Source: a virus
Strand: one strand, 5' to 3'
Length of the DNA stretch: 64,000 nucleotides
Virus record (IMG/VR): IMGVR_UViG_3300021962_000072
Span: 1 to 64,000 of that record
Both the position numbers and the translations under genes were made by a program. How positions within the stretch are numbered: position 1 is the stretch's first letter; the number at the start of each line of letters is the position of its first letter. Shown one piece after another: positions 35,000 to 43,570 of this stretch. The notes beneath the pieces are model-generated. The model worked only from the letters and a program-made list of their open reading frames with translations, did not search any database and was not told the origin of the DNA.

Positions 35000-36144
35000 A
35001 AATCTATCTGTGGATATAATTTTTGTAAATCTATTTGTTTAACTTGCTTCTTTGATTTGTAAGATTTCATAAAATCATACAACTCCGGGTTTACTTCTTT
35101 TAAAAATTCTTGTCTTAGCTTATCAATTGAATTACTATAAAAAATAAATTCATCGAAGTACTCAGTATCTTCGTTGTTTAAAAATTTAAGAACTTCCGGA
35201 TATGGTTCAACTGAAGATCTTATTTTATTTTTATACTCGGCGGGCAAAGAACTTATTCTTAAAAATTCCGGATAGAATAAAAATTTCTTCTCTAACCCAA
35301 ACTCAGGAAATTCTTTCTTAATAAATGAATCTAAGTCTTGTAACTTATTAACATTGTATATATTCACAAGAGTCGACACGCCGATAAAAGTACTTTCGGG
35401 AGGTCTTGATTTCATTAAAGACCGCAAGAAATTTAGTGTGTTAACAATATCATCAAAGTTTGACTTTCCTCTAATGTATTCATTCAATCCGCCGTATGCA
35501 TCTATGCTAACAAACAAATCAAGATACCTACATTTTTCAAACGCTTCTAAAATGTATCCTGAAGGTGTGACCATTCCGTTAGTGTATGTAGAGATTACAA
35601 CTTGAGATATTTCTCCGGAGGTCGTAAAGTCTTTAAAAAATTCTTGAGCTCTAGGACTTATTAACGGTTCACCGCCCCAAAATTTAATTTCTTTTAAATG
35701 TGTCTTATCTATTTCATTATGTCTTGTTGTTAAGATAAACTTTTTAGGATTGATTGTCTTACCTAATACTTCTATTTCATCTTCATACAACATATGACTA
35801 TTAGTAGATGCACACATTCTACATTTTAAATTACACAAGTTATCAAACTGCATTTGAATTGCGTGGATCTCAACATTATCAACATATCCGTATCGGTTAA
35901 TACTTCTTTGCCTCATAGATTCTACACCGGCAGCTTCTTCGTTATAACATTGGTCGCAGCCTTTAACAGGTTGGCCGGACAACAATTGATTCCTGAACTG
36001 TTCTAACACTCCTGTGTTAAAAGACTGATCGAAGGAATCTTTTATAAAAACTTTATAAGCGTGATTTTGACAACAGGGCTGTAAAATGTCACCGTTGAAT
36101 AGAACTACTTCCCTAAAGGGCAAAGGACAATACTTGGAAGTCAT
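34996..36144 (-). CDS. Radical SAM protein with N-terminal Cys cluster (twitch/SPASM type)
   Basis: A 382-residue protein. N-terminal YCPLPF, PCCQNH and CDQCYNEE match the other two members of this type. The core has Cys104/108/111 (CNLKCRMC) and FWGGEPLISP. The C-terminus is helical and ends without further cysteines. It overlaps both neighbours by 1-4 bases. Confidence 0.84.
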   Translation of the reverse strand: MTSKYCPLPFREVVLFNGDILQPCCQNHAYKVFIKDSFDQSFNTGVLEQFRNQLLSGQPVKGCDQCYNEEAAGVESMRQRSINRYGYVDNVEIHAIQMQFDNLCNLKCRMCASTNSHMLYEDEIEVLGKTINPKKFILTTRHNEIDKTHLKEIKFWGGEPLISPRAQEFFKDFTTSGEISQVVISTYTNGMVTPSGYILEAFEKCRYLDLFVSIDAYGGLNEYIRGKSNFDDIVNTLNFLRSLMKSRPPESTFIGVSTLVNIYNVNKLQDLDSFIKKEFPEFGLEKKFLFYPEFLRISSLPAEYKNKIRSSVEPYPEVLKFLNNEDTEYFDEFIFYSNSIDKLRQEFLKEVNPELYDFMKSYKSKKQVKQIDLQKLYPQIDL

Positions 36145-36959
36145 TAATAAAAATCCAAATGATCTATGTTTATAATTTTTCTAAATTCTTTACTAAACTT
36201 ACAATCTATTCTTAGTCCGTATTCTTGTTCTAAACTGTGTTCTCCACCGTGCCAATCTTGGTCGTTCCAGAAAGCGGCATGTGAGTTTACATAGTGTTTG
36301 TCTTGTGTGTCTGGATCCCAAATATAGAACCCACGTTTGGTACGATAACGTATGTGTATAAACTCATTGTTATGAGGAGTATAGTAGTCGTTTTCAAACA
36401 CACCATTCTTAGCATCTAAGTCTCTGTGCTCAAAAGCCTTACCGTTATGGTCGCAATGAAAGAATATCACACGTCCAATACGATCTATCACACCGTGTGC
36501 CTGCAAACTTTTTACCCAACTTACTACGCCCGGAAAGAATCGACTTTCTTCTGTTAGCTGACGTTCAGCATTGCGTTCATTCCAGTCGCCTTCATTCCAT
36601 AGGAAATAATATACGTAAGGATCATTAGCACCCAACACACTCTTAAGATAACGTGTGAATAAATTGCGCTGTTTATAATCTTTAAAGTCTGTAGGATAGA
36701 TTTCTTTTCCCTGCACCTTAATAGGATGATCATCGGGTAGTTTCTGATATTCTTCAAACGCTTTGTAGATTGGTTTCCAATCGATAACATAACTACCTCT
36801 GCTTTGATCAAAGCCAGGTGCCATCCAAGTTCCTTCCTTGGCATAATCTCTAGCCAAAGCAAAACCTTTACAGATCTCAGCGTGTAGATCTATAAATCCT
36901 TTTACATCCAAAAACGGATCTAAGTTAATGTAGGGCTTACCGCCAATACCTCTAATCAT
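36144..36959 (-). CDS. 2OG/Fe(II) oxygenase-like cupin
   Basis: A 271-residue protein. FFHCDHNGKAFEHRDLDA carries the H-x-D, and AFWNDQDWHGGEHSLEQEYG the distal His. Before that it has a helical N-terminal domain of 110 residues. RYRTKRGFYIWDPDT is the central strand. It starts a minus-strand operon, 27 bases from a divergent gene. Confidence 0.65.
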   Translation of the reverse strand: MIRGIGGKPYINLDPFLDVKGFIDLHAEICKGFALARDYAKEGTWMAPGFDQSRGSYVIDWKPIYKAFEEYQKLPDDHPIKVQGKEIYPTDFKDYKQRNLFTRYLKSVLGANDPYVYYFLWNEGDWNERNAERQLTEESRFFPGVVSWVKSLQAHGVIDRIGRVIFFHCDHNGKAFEHRDLDAKNGVFENDYYTPHNNEFIHIRYRTKRGFYIWDPDTQDKHYVNSHAAFWNDQDWHGGEHSLEQEYGLRIDCKFSKEFRKIINIDHLDFY

Positions 36960-36986
36960 AGCAATACTTAGCTGATAAGTATTTGC

Positions 36987-37682
36987 ATGAATACGGATTA
37001 CGAATATTACTACAATGATGTTCCTGGCAAAGGCCTTTGCCGAAATAATTTAATCTACACAAGCCTTATAAGCAAAGACCGTAAAACATTTTGCCAATGG
37101 TATCATAACGATACTGAATATCATCGAGGACAAAATCAAGTCGTAGATTCTTCTTTAATGGAAGAAAAATGGTTGCGTGAAGTAAATTATATTACACAGA
37201 TGCGTAATTCGTTTCCGGACTTGGTACCAAAGATACTTAATATAGATCTAGACAAAAGAAAAATCTATCTAGAAATCGACGGTTATGATTTTTGGCAACA
37301 GGCAGGGACTGTAGAACAAAATTATGACAGCGTTCTTCCTGATTGGAAAGAACAGATGCTTGACATATTTAGAGCACATAGACAATTAGGAATCTATAAG
37401 TATAGTCTACACCCTAGTAGTTACTTTGTAATTAATGGAAAATTAAAAAGCATCAATTATTTCTTTTGTTACAAAGATCACGAAGCTCCGATCACGATTA
37501 ACAGTGTGTTGAGCCACATCAGTGAAGATAGACAAAAGGATCTCTATTTAAAAATAGATAAACTAGGACTGTCAGTCGATAGCCCTGTTCCGTTTATTGA
37601 TTTACAGATGCTGGCATTTGATAGTTTTAAAAATAATTTTCCAGACGATTTAATGGAACAAGCCAAAAACATATACAAATAA
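36987..37682 (+). CDS. Protein-kinase-like fold protein, copy A
   Basis: A 231-residue protein. The N-terminal lobe includes TFCQWYHNDTEYHRG and KILNIDLDKRKIYLEI. LGIYKYSLHPSSYFVINGKL then KSINYFF resembles the catalytic-loop region of aminoglycoside-type kinases, but the usual HxD and DFG are not intact. A paralogue lies at 41335. It may be a degenerate kinase or a fold relative. Confidence 0.5.
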   Translation: MNTDYEYYYNDVPGKGLCRNNLIYTSLISKDRKTFCQWYHNDTEYHRGQNQVVDSSLMEEKWLREVNYITQMRNSFPDLVPKILNIDLDKRKIYLEIDGYDFWQQAGTVEQNYDSVLPDWKEQMLDIFRAHRQLGIYKYSLHPSSYFVINGKLKSINYFFCYKDHEAPITINSVLSHISEDRQKDLYLKIDKLGLSVDSPVPFIDLQMLAFDSFKNNFPDDLMEQAKNIYK

Positions 37683-37683
37683 A

Positions 37684-38673
37684 ATGATATTCAAACCATA
37701 TTTAAAAATGTTAGACATCTACTACGGTGCAAGATGTAATTTGTTTTGCAACCAATGTGACACTCGTAGTGATACTATCAGAGATACAACTAACGATCCT
37801 GACCTTGAAACTATATTCGAGGGGATTCGATTAGCAAGAGAAAAGTTTGAAATCGAACTTTACAGCATGATTGGTGGCGAACCCTTGTATTACCTTGATA
37901 AAATAGATGCTATCCTTTCATACATAAGGTCTCTTGATCCGGATACTCCAATACAGTTCTCTACAAACGGAACATTATTGTCTAAAAGAATAAATGAAGT
38001 TTCTGAATTACTAAGAAAACATAAATGCAGTCTATTTGTGTGCAATCATTTTTCATCATTTGATGCATCGATGTCAGAGAAAATATCAAACAGCGTTGAC
38101 GAATTAGTAAATCAGTTAGGTCTGAAACCCGGTGATGCTAACAAATTCTTGTACGACTTTATGAAATTAGACAATCCTAGAAACGATCCGTTCTTTGCTA
38201 AGTGGATTGATATTAATAAAGATTACAGCCAGGGAGAACAACCCAACGATCTTTACTATCACGACAACGAAATATTTGTACACTTTAGACCGCAAGGAGA
38301 ATTTAAAAAGAATCATTATATGAAAGATGGTAAACCTAAACCATTTCAAACAGGACTACCACATCTTTCGTATAAGCAAGGATGTAGTAGTCCTATGTGC
38401 AGTTTTCTAATAGACAAGAAAATATATAAATGTGCTGCACTTGGCACACTAAAAAGATTGTTAGAATTTCATAATAGTCTAGATGATCCGGACTGGAAAA
38501 AGTATCTCGATTACAATTATCTAGATTTAGAAAACTGCACAGACGGCGATGTGATGAAATTTCATTTAAGTAAATTTTGTGCCATTGCAGAATGTGATAT
38601 GTGCGGAACCAAATATTTTAATAGATCCAAGGAAGATGTTACCAATGTACAAGTTATTAGAATGGACCTCTGA
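37684..38673 (+). CDS. Radical SAM protein
   Basis: A 329-residue protein. Cys18/22/25 (CNLFCNQC), then MIGGEPLYYLD. The later cysteines (GCSSPMCSF, YKCAALG, CAIAECDMCG) may form an auxiliary cluster. It does not belong to the two paralogue subgroups. It follows the kinase-like gene after one base and overlaps the GNAT-like gene. Confidence 0.83.
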   Translation: MIFKPYLKMLDIYYGARCNLFCNQCDTRSDTIRDTTNDPDLETIFEGIRLAREKFEIELYSMIGGEPLYYLDKIDAILSYIRSLDPDTPIQFSTNGTLLSKRINEVSELLRKHKCSLFVCNHFSSFDASMSEKISNSVDELVNQLGLKPGDANKFLYDFMKLDNPRNDPFFAKWIDINKDYSQGEQPNDLYYHDNEIFVHFRPQGEFKKNHYMKDGKPKPFQTGLPHLSYKQGCSSPMCSFLIDKKIYKCAALGTLKRLLEFHNSLDDPDWKKYLDYNYLDLENCTDGDVMKFHLSKFCAIAECDMCGTKYFNRSKEDVTNVQVIRMDL

Positions 38674-39199
38674 TCTAGATCTAACTGACTTTTATAATAA
38701 AGCTGACCAAAAAGGTTTTTACAATAACAGTAATCAACAAAGAATGATAGACTGTTTTAAAAACGAGAGAGATTGGAAAGCTTGGATACTCTACGAAAAT
38801 GATCAAGCAGTGGGTAGTGTAGTCTCTCACACTTTTGATGATGTAATGGGTACGGGTAGTTACAGAGTGTTGGCGAGATGCTGTGTACTAACAGGTGCTA
38901 GATCAAACGGTGGAATGATGACTGCTCGAGTGGCAATAGGTCAACATCAAAACATCACCGATCAATTCTTCCTACCTGCTTGCATTGAGTGGGCTGGAGA
39001 TAATATCTATGCAACCTCTAATGAAAGTATTGTTGCTAGCCAAAGATTTGTACACAGAACTTACTTCCCTACTCTTGAAAAACTAGGAATCGTTGAAAAA
39101 GTTAAAGATGTATTTTATAGAGGAACTGATCAAACTGTTTGGAAAATAAAAGTTGATAAGTTCTATGAAAATTTAAATCGTTATCCTAGATGGATCTAA
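38645..39199 (+). CDS. GNAT acetyltransferase-like protein
   Basis: A 184-residue protein with the start chosen for AAGGAAG 9 bases upstream. LTDFYNKADQKGFYNNSN at the N-terminus and WKAWILYENDQAVGSVV, then YRVLARCCVLTGAR, follow the GNAT strand order. The pyrophosphate loop is not clear. A related family occurs in cyanophages. It overlaps the convergent SDR gene by 27 bases. Confidence 0.5.
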   Translation: MYKLLEWTSDLDLTDFYNKADQKGFYNNSNQQRMIDCFKNERDWKAWILYENDQAVGSVVSHTFDDVMGTGSYRVLARCCVLTGARSNGGMMTARVAIGQHQNITDQFFLPACIEWAGDNIYATSNESIVASQRFVHRTYFPTLEKLGIVEKVKDVFYRGTDQTVWKIKVDKFYENLNRYPRWI

Positions 39200-39769
39200 A
39201 TTTGGATTAATCCTGTATAGCTGCTCCCTTAGATAAGGAGTCAGCTTCCATCTAAATTCCATTTGTCTTACAACGGGATGTCTAGTCCAGAACACAATCG
39301 ACTCTATTATATCGTCGTGGCTAGTGGTATAATCACTAACAAACGCAGCAGGATCATTGTCAACTGTTGTGCCTTCGATAAAACTAAGATCTAAATGCAG
39401 TATAGGTATTCCGTTTGGATCTAAACTTATCAATCTACATTCTTCTGCTAACTCTTGCTTGTCTTTCACATATTGCGTAGGTATAATTTCTGGATAAAAT
39501 CTACTGACACTGCCCATAACTACCATAGAATCAACTTTATTCTTTAGTGCTTGTAGCAACTTTAACTGCTGTCCGTCCCTGTAGGCATTGTTAATAAACA
39601 ACTCACAACCAGACGCTTCTTCGACCACTCGATCAAAATCTTTATCAATGTCGTATCCATTACTGCGAGACAACCCTACAATTTCTCTACAGCTATCTTG
39701 CTTGAGAGCATCATATATAGATTTGCCAATGCCGCTGGTGTGACCAGTTATAACTATCCTCTTACTCAA
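39173..39769 (-). CDS. Short-chain dehydrogenase/reductase, copy A
   Basis: A 198-residue SDR with TGHTSGIGKSIYDALK at the N-terminus, FINNAYRDG, MGSVSRFYP and a Y-x3-K (YVKDK). TTG at 39769 is taken as the start because it overlaps the upstream TGA and has GGAG upstream. It is shorter than classical SDRs (250). A tandem paralogue of the next gene. Confidence 0.75.
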   Translation of the reverse strand: MSKRIVITGHTSGIGKSIYDALKQDSCREIVGLSRSNGYDIDKDFDRVVEEASGCELFINNAYRDGQQLKLLQALKNKVDSMVVMGSVSRFYPEIIPTQYVKDKQELAEECRLISLDPNGIPILHLDLSFIEGTTVDNDPAAFVSDYTTSHDDIIESIVFWTRHPVVRQMEFRWKLTPYLREQLYRINPNLDPSRITI

Positions 39770-40221
39770 TTCTTTTCTCCGTGAATAAACGATACACAAG
39801 TTACTGTTGGATTAGCAAGCCAAAAATCAATAACTTTACCTATTGTTTCTGGATCATTATAACTTGCACCTGTTAGTTCTAATAACAATATATTTCTGTC
39901 ACTTGTATTCGCTACTTCTAATACACGTTGTTTTAATTCTTTTTTATTCTGACTATATTCAGGCATACTAGGATCGGGATAGTCTGCGGCTACGCTACCC
40001 ATTACTACTATATTTTTAATTCTAGAGTGTAATTCATTAAAAAGATCTATTTGCAATTTTCCGCCGTAAGCATTATTAATAAACAAATTACAACCTACTG
40101 CCGAAGTAACGATATCATCACCTCGATTTAATCCAATAACAAAATATCCCTTCTTGGTAAAATATTCTTTTAAAAATTTACCAAGTCCTCTAGTTGTACC
40201 TGTAATACAAACTTTAAACAT
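39766..40221 (-). CDS. Short-chain dehydrogenase/reductase, copy B (short)
   Basis: A 151-residue SDR with TGTTRGLGKFLKEYF, LFINNAYGG, VMGSVAADYPDPS and YSQNKKEL (Y-x3-K). It lacks the C-terminal substrate region, more so than copy A. The pair may form a heteromer or be diverging duplicates. Substrate unknown. Confidence 0.7.
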   Translation of the reverse strand: MFKVCITGTTRGLGKFLKEYFTKKGYFVIGLNRGDDIVTSAVGCNLFINNAYGGKLQIDLFNELHSRIKNIVVMGSVAADYPDPSMPEYSQNKKELKQRVLEVANTSDRNILLLELTGASYNDPETIGKVIDFWLANPTVTCVSFIHGEKN

Positions 40222-40224
40222 ACA

Positions 40225-40770
40225 TCACCACAAATTCAAAATATATTTAGGTTCTAGTCCGCAGTTAGATCCGGCGTGCCAGTATCTCCTATCTGCCCAT
40301 TTAAATGTATCGCCTTGCGCTTTGTTATAGAAGCATTGATCTTCTACTATAAAAACGTGTCCGAACTTTGGTTTTGATATATGACAATGATATCGGACCA
40401 TAGGAGGTAACTTAGATAATTGTTCTTCCTGATCGTTTACATCCCAATGTATAGGAGCAAAGTGTCCAACATCTATCCTACTGATCCAGGCAGTGCGATA
40501 AGTTTCAATATTGTAAAATCCACAAAACTTATCAATCACTGAAGAATCAAATTGCTTACCTGGAAGATACATACTCCATCCAACGGTGCCGCCTTCATTT
40601 AGATTTTTGTATCCGGCATGGTCCCATAAGTCCGAGACTTCTTTAAGACCAGGAATGTCATCACTTTTCTTATGACTAGGTCCTATGTATTCCGGAGCAG
40701 TCGATGCACACTGTTTTATTATTTCATCCCAATCTATTATCTGAGAACAGTTTCCTATGTATTCTATCAT
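40225..40770 (-). CDS. 2OG/Fe(II) oxygenase-like cupin, copy A
   Basis: A 181-residue protein. APIHWDVNDQEEQL gives H-x-D, GHVFIVEDQCFYNKAQGD is the middle strand and RRYWHAGSNCG the distal His. It is a clear tandem paralogue of the 40767 protein (HWDVEDKEKEW, NWHAGTNCG). The substrate is unknown. Confidence 0.7.
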   Translation of the reverse strand: MIEYIGNCSQIIDWDEIIKQCASTAPEYIGPSHKKSDDIPGLKEVSDLWDHAGYKNLNEGGTVGWSMYLPGKQFDSSVIDKFCGFYNIETYRTAWISRIDVGHFAPIHWDVNDQEEQLSKLPPMVRYHCHISKPKFGHVFIVEDQCFYNKAQGDTFKWADRRYWHAGSNCGLEPKYILNLW

Positions 40771-41342
40771 CTAGGTTTTCCTAAAAAATGAAATAGGTAA
40801 TAGGGCTCTGAACCACAATTAGTTCCAGCATGCCAATTCCTATAGTTGTCCCATTCCCATACATCGTGTTGTTTGGTATTATAAAAAATATCATTTTCAA
40901 TTATCAACACATGACCAAATTGAGGCTTCTCCATAAAGCAAACGTAACGAACTAGATCGCCTTCGGCTAACCATTCTTTCTCTTTGTCTTCTACATCCCA
41001 GTGGTATGGAACACATCGGCCTGGCCATAGTTCGCTAACAAATACCCTTCTTGGATCTGCATTGACTAGATCTGCAAATTTATTTTGTACCTCTATATCA
41101 AAATGAGTTCCTGGATAGTAATCGTACCACTGTATTTTTTCTAAGGCATATCCAGCATCGGTCCAAATTTTTATAACTTCTCTATAAGACCCTAACAGAT
41201 CCTGATCCTCCTGCCAGCTAGATTCAGATCTATCAACTACTGTGGTTACAGAATTAAAGTCACCATCATTCCTGGACTTGCATATTTTTACAATGCTTCC
41301 CCAGTCTATTAAATTTTCAGTGGAACCTACATACTTAGGCAT
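40767..41342 (-). CDS. 2OG/Fe(II) oxygenase-like cupin, copy B
   Basis: A 191-residue paralogue of the previous gene, joined by a 4-base overlap. Shared blocks: PYHWDVEDKE, PQFGHVLIIENDIFYN and NWHAGTNCGSEPYYL. Both carry an IDWGSIVKIC-type start. The order within the minus-strand operon suggests co-translation with the kinase-like gene upstream. Confidence 0.7.
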   Translation of the reverse strand: MPKYVGSTENLIDWGSIVKICKSRNDGDFNSVTTVVDRSESSWQEDQDLLGSYREVIKIWTDAGYALEKIQWYDYYPGTHFDIEVQNKFADLVNADPRRVFVSELWPGRCVPYHWDVEDKEKEWLAEGDLVRYVCFMEKPQFGHVLIIENDIFYNTKQHDVWEWDNYRNWHAGTNCGSEPYYLFHFLGKPR

Positions 41343-42012
41343 TGAAGAGATCCTTATAAATGAAACTCATGTTTTCTTCTCCCCAGAGGACGTGAGATCT
41401 TAAACTATTCTTGAACATGATTTCAAGATTGTATCTATGGTCGATCTGATCTCCTGTTTCGTCTAATCTAAATTTAGCTGTCTCGTGTATGATTCCGTCC
41501 ATGTAAACAGCTTCTACAAAAGGGTCTGATACAGGAACACATCCGTACCAATCAATCGCCCTCATGTTATTTTGATCATCGATGTAATGGCAGTGCGGAT
41601 ACATCGTGAGTTTGTATACACCATCTCGGTATTGATCTTTAATTATGTCTTTTATCTGTTGTTTCCAAATATCTTTAGGCCAAAACTTCCCACCATACAT
41701 AATTTGATTACAGGTTTCGTTATACCATTTGATGTAGATCTTTTTATTTTTTAAATCTATGTCAACAACTTCTGGAGCATATGGTTTATTTTTAAAAAAT
41801 TCTAACCATTTGATTTCGTTATTAAAAAACCAATCAACTACTTCTCTAGTATACAAAGGTCTCGGGTATCCTGTTAATTTTTGGTATTCGTTATCCTGAT
41901 CGTAGTTTTTACAAAAAGTTTTGCCATCCTCGCTAACTAACGGTTCATAGGTCTGCTGGGCCATACAGCGATTGCCCTGCTCATCTAATTTAAAGTATTG
42001 ATTCCAAATCAT
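41335..42012 (-). CDS. Protein-kinase-like fold protein, copy B
   Basis: A 225-residue paralogue of 36987-37682. Shared features are TFCKNYDQDNEYQ, VVDIDLKNKKIYIKW and DGVYKLTMYPHCHYIDDQNN followed by AIDWYGC, which resembles the kinase catalytic loop and metal-binding Asp. It is better preserved than copy A. The phosphate acceptor is unknown. Confidence 0.55.
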   Translation of the reverse strand: MIWNQYFKLDEQGNRCMAQQTYEPLVSEDGKTFCKNYDQDNEYQKLTGYPRPLYTREVVDWFFNNEIKWLEFFKNKPYAPEVVDIDLKNKKIYIKWYNETCNQIMYGGKFWPKDIWKQQIKDIIKDQYRDGVYKLTMYPHCHYIDDQNNMRAIDWYGCVPVSDPFVEAVYMDGIIHETAKFRLDETGDQIDHRYNLEIMFKNSLRSHVLWGEENMSFIYKDLFNA

Positions 42013-42983
42013 TGTATTCTTTTTGGTATTTTACTGTCTGCTGAACTTACACAAGTTTCTGTTACACAGACCTTAGGTTCTTTAAAAATTTGGAAATCCT
42101 CCAAAGTTCCTAAGGGTTCTTCTTTGCAACTGTAAGCACGTTTTACTTCATTTCCTCTGATCACTAGACTTTGATACCCGCTGTTGCAGGTCCAATTTTT
42201 AAATTTATTAAATCCAAAAGCATTAAATCTTTCTGCTTGATCAAAGTAATAATCTGTTGTTCCGTTGTTTAAACGGATTTGATATACATTTTCATCTTCA
42301 GATCTTTGGGGAAATCCTGTTTGCATAATCTTTATCATTTCGTCAGTGTACCCTTCTACTACACGGCTAGCAGTAGGATCACTTTGGGGTTTCAATGTGA
42401 CGTTGATACCTTTCCTGTGGAATCGATCGCAGCGTTCATACAGCTCATAGAATCGATCAGGCACCATTACTTGATTGATAGTTACATGCACACGCTCATA
42501 CATTAGTTGCAAACACTTGTCTCCAAACTCTTGCTCTTTGGCAAACTCCTCGTGAAAGCTGGCTGTGATGCTTCTTCTTTGTAATAAACAAGTATTACTA
42601 CACCAGGTGTTCCACCATTTGCTTCCCGGACTAAGATTAGTAGTCATATGCACACTTTGATAGGAACTTTCCTTCTCGTCCAAATACTTGACTAAGTCAT
42701 TTAGATGTTTATAAGCAGTTGGCTCGCCGCCGCTGAAGCTCCAATGGAACTCTGTGAATCCGTTCGAACGGGCTTGACTTTTAATTTGATCAATTGTATT
42801 CTTATACACATCAAGTGATTGGTAGTCTTGTTGATCGCTTCTGGCGTAGGGCCAACAGTAGCTACATTTGTAATTGCAGAACCTGCCCAGTATCCAACTT
42901 ATGTTGAACAGTGGACGATCTAACATTGTTTGTTGACCAAACGATTTTATAGACTGCCAAGAAATTTTTTCGTAATTCATCAT
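42009..42983 (-). CDS. Radical SAM protein, GWTCN subgroup
   Basis: A 324-residue protein. Cys36/40/43 (CNYKCSYC), SGGEPTAYK, and C-terminal FKNWTCNSGYQSLVI, SCKEEPLG and VCVTETCVSS. It is the first gene of the last minus-strand operon in the biosynthetic block. A TAAATAC motif on the minus strand (42990-42995) precedes its start. A second Met follows directly. Confidence 0.82.
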   Translation of the reverse strand: MMNYEKISWQSIKSFGQQTMLDRPLFNISWILGRFCNYKCSYCWPYARSDQQDYQSLDVYKNTIDQIKSQARSNGFTEFHWSFSGGEPTAYKHLNDLVKYLDEKESSYQSVHMTTNLSPGSKWWNTWCSNTCLLQRRSITASFHEEFAKEQEFGDKCLQLMYERVHVTINQVMVPDRFYELYERCDRFHRKGINVTLKPQSDPTASRVVEGYTDEMIKIMQTGFPQRSEDENVYQIRLNNGTTDYYFDQAERFNAFGFNKFKNWTCNSGYQSLVIRGNEVKRAYSCKEEPLGTLEDFQIFKEPKVCVTETCVSSADSKIPKRIQ

Positions 42984-43195
42984 CCAGTGTATTTACAGAA
43001 CATAAATAACTGTGTACAATATTTAGAATGTTGTAAAAATACCACATTATAGTGTACTTTTTAGATTGACAACTAAATAAAGTTACATTATAATTTTTGC
43101 AATGGTTAGGAAGAATGCCAAAATAGGTTGACAAGCTTCTTAACAGTTGTTATAGTAAGAACATCGCTGGAAACAGCACAAGGAAAGAAAAGCAA
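42984..43195. promoter_or_regulatory. Divergent control region between biosynthetic block and RNA region
   Basis: On the minus strand TAAATAC (complement of 42989-42995) precedes the gene at 42983. On the plus strand two consensus promoters lie in tandem: TTGACA 43066-43071 with TATAAT 43089-43094 (17 bases), and TTGACA 43128-43133 with TATAGT 43151-43156 (17 bases). A tiny 8-codon frame starts at 43102 between them. Confidence 0.75.
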
Positions 43196-43339
43196 ATGAA
43201 ACAATTATCGTTACATAGACAAGCGAAACAGATAGCCCAGTTGGGAGGCTTTATGCCCTCATATTGGTCTGTATGTGAGATTAGTCTATCTAATGATCGT
43301 ACACCAGAATCGGGGTCCTCGGAGGATCGTGTAGCGTAA
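43196..43339 (+). CDS. Very small protein (47 aa) with own promoters and terminator
   Basis: Begins MKQLSLHRQAKQIAQLGGFM and ends EDRVA. An AAGGAAAG site lies about 10 bases upstream and the tandem promoters 40-100 bases upstream. No family is recognised. Its 3' part includes GGGGTCC at 43312-43318, which can pair with the terminator arm downstream, so the reading frame may serve as an attenuation leader as much as a protein. Confidence 0.5.
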   Translation: MKQLSLHRQAKQIAQLGGFMPSYWSVCEISLSNDRTPESGSSEDRVA

Positions 43340-43365
43340 ACAAAACTACACAAACTTCAAAAGGA

Positions 43366-43393
43366 CCCCAGGATTAAAAACCCTGGGGTTTTT
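43366..43393 (+). terminator. Rho-independent terminator
   Basis: CCCCAGG at 43366-43372 pairs with CCTGGGG at 43382-43388 around a 9-base A-rich loop, followed by TTTTT. An alternative partner, GGGGTCC at 43312-43318, can pair with GGACCCC at 43363-43369 and would block this hairpin. Confidence 0.8.
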
Positions 43394-43411
43394 GTTTGCC
43401 GAAAGGAACAG

Positions 43412-43570
43412 ATGGAATTTGAGATAGATGACGATTACAAAGTTGAGCACAGTGAAGGATTTGTTTTAACTGAAGAACAATTTAAGAAATTAATTGAATC
43501 TAAAGTGAAAAGAAACACATTTTTTTACTCGTTAGACAAAGTGCGGGAACGTAAGGAAGACCTTTCGTAG
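43412..43570 (+). CDS. Small acidic/basic hypothetical protein (52 aa)
   Basis: Begins MEFEIDDDYKVEHSEGFV and contains EEQFKKLIESKVKRNTFFY. AAAGGA stands 5 bases before the ATG. It ends in TAG at 43568-43570. The gene lies just past the terminator, so it would be expressed by readthrough. Not recognised. Confidence 0.5.
   Translation: MEFEIDDDYKVEHSEGFVLTEEQFKKLIESKVKRNTFFYSLDKVRERKEDLS

Noticed and set aside
13341-42983. The enzyme block as a bacterial chromosome fragment joined by assembly error
   Set aside because: Base composition by eye, tight 1-8-base gene overlaps and TAAATAC motifs match the flanking phage operons, and phage-type P4Hc and SGNH relatives are spread on both sides. Reads across 13341 and 43000 would settle it.
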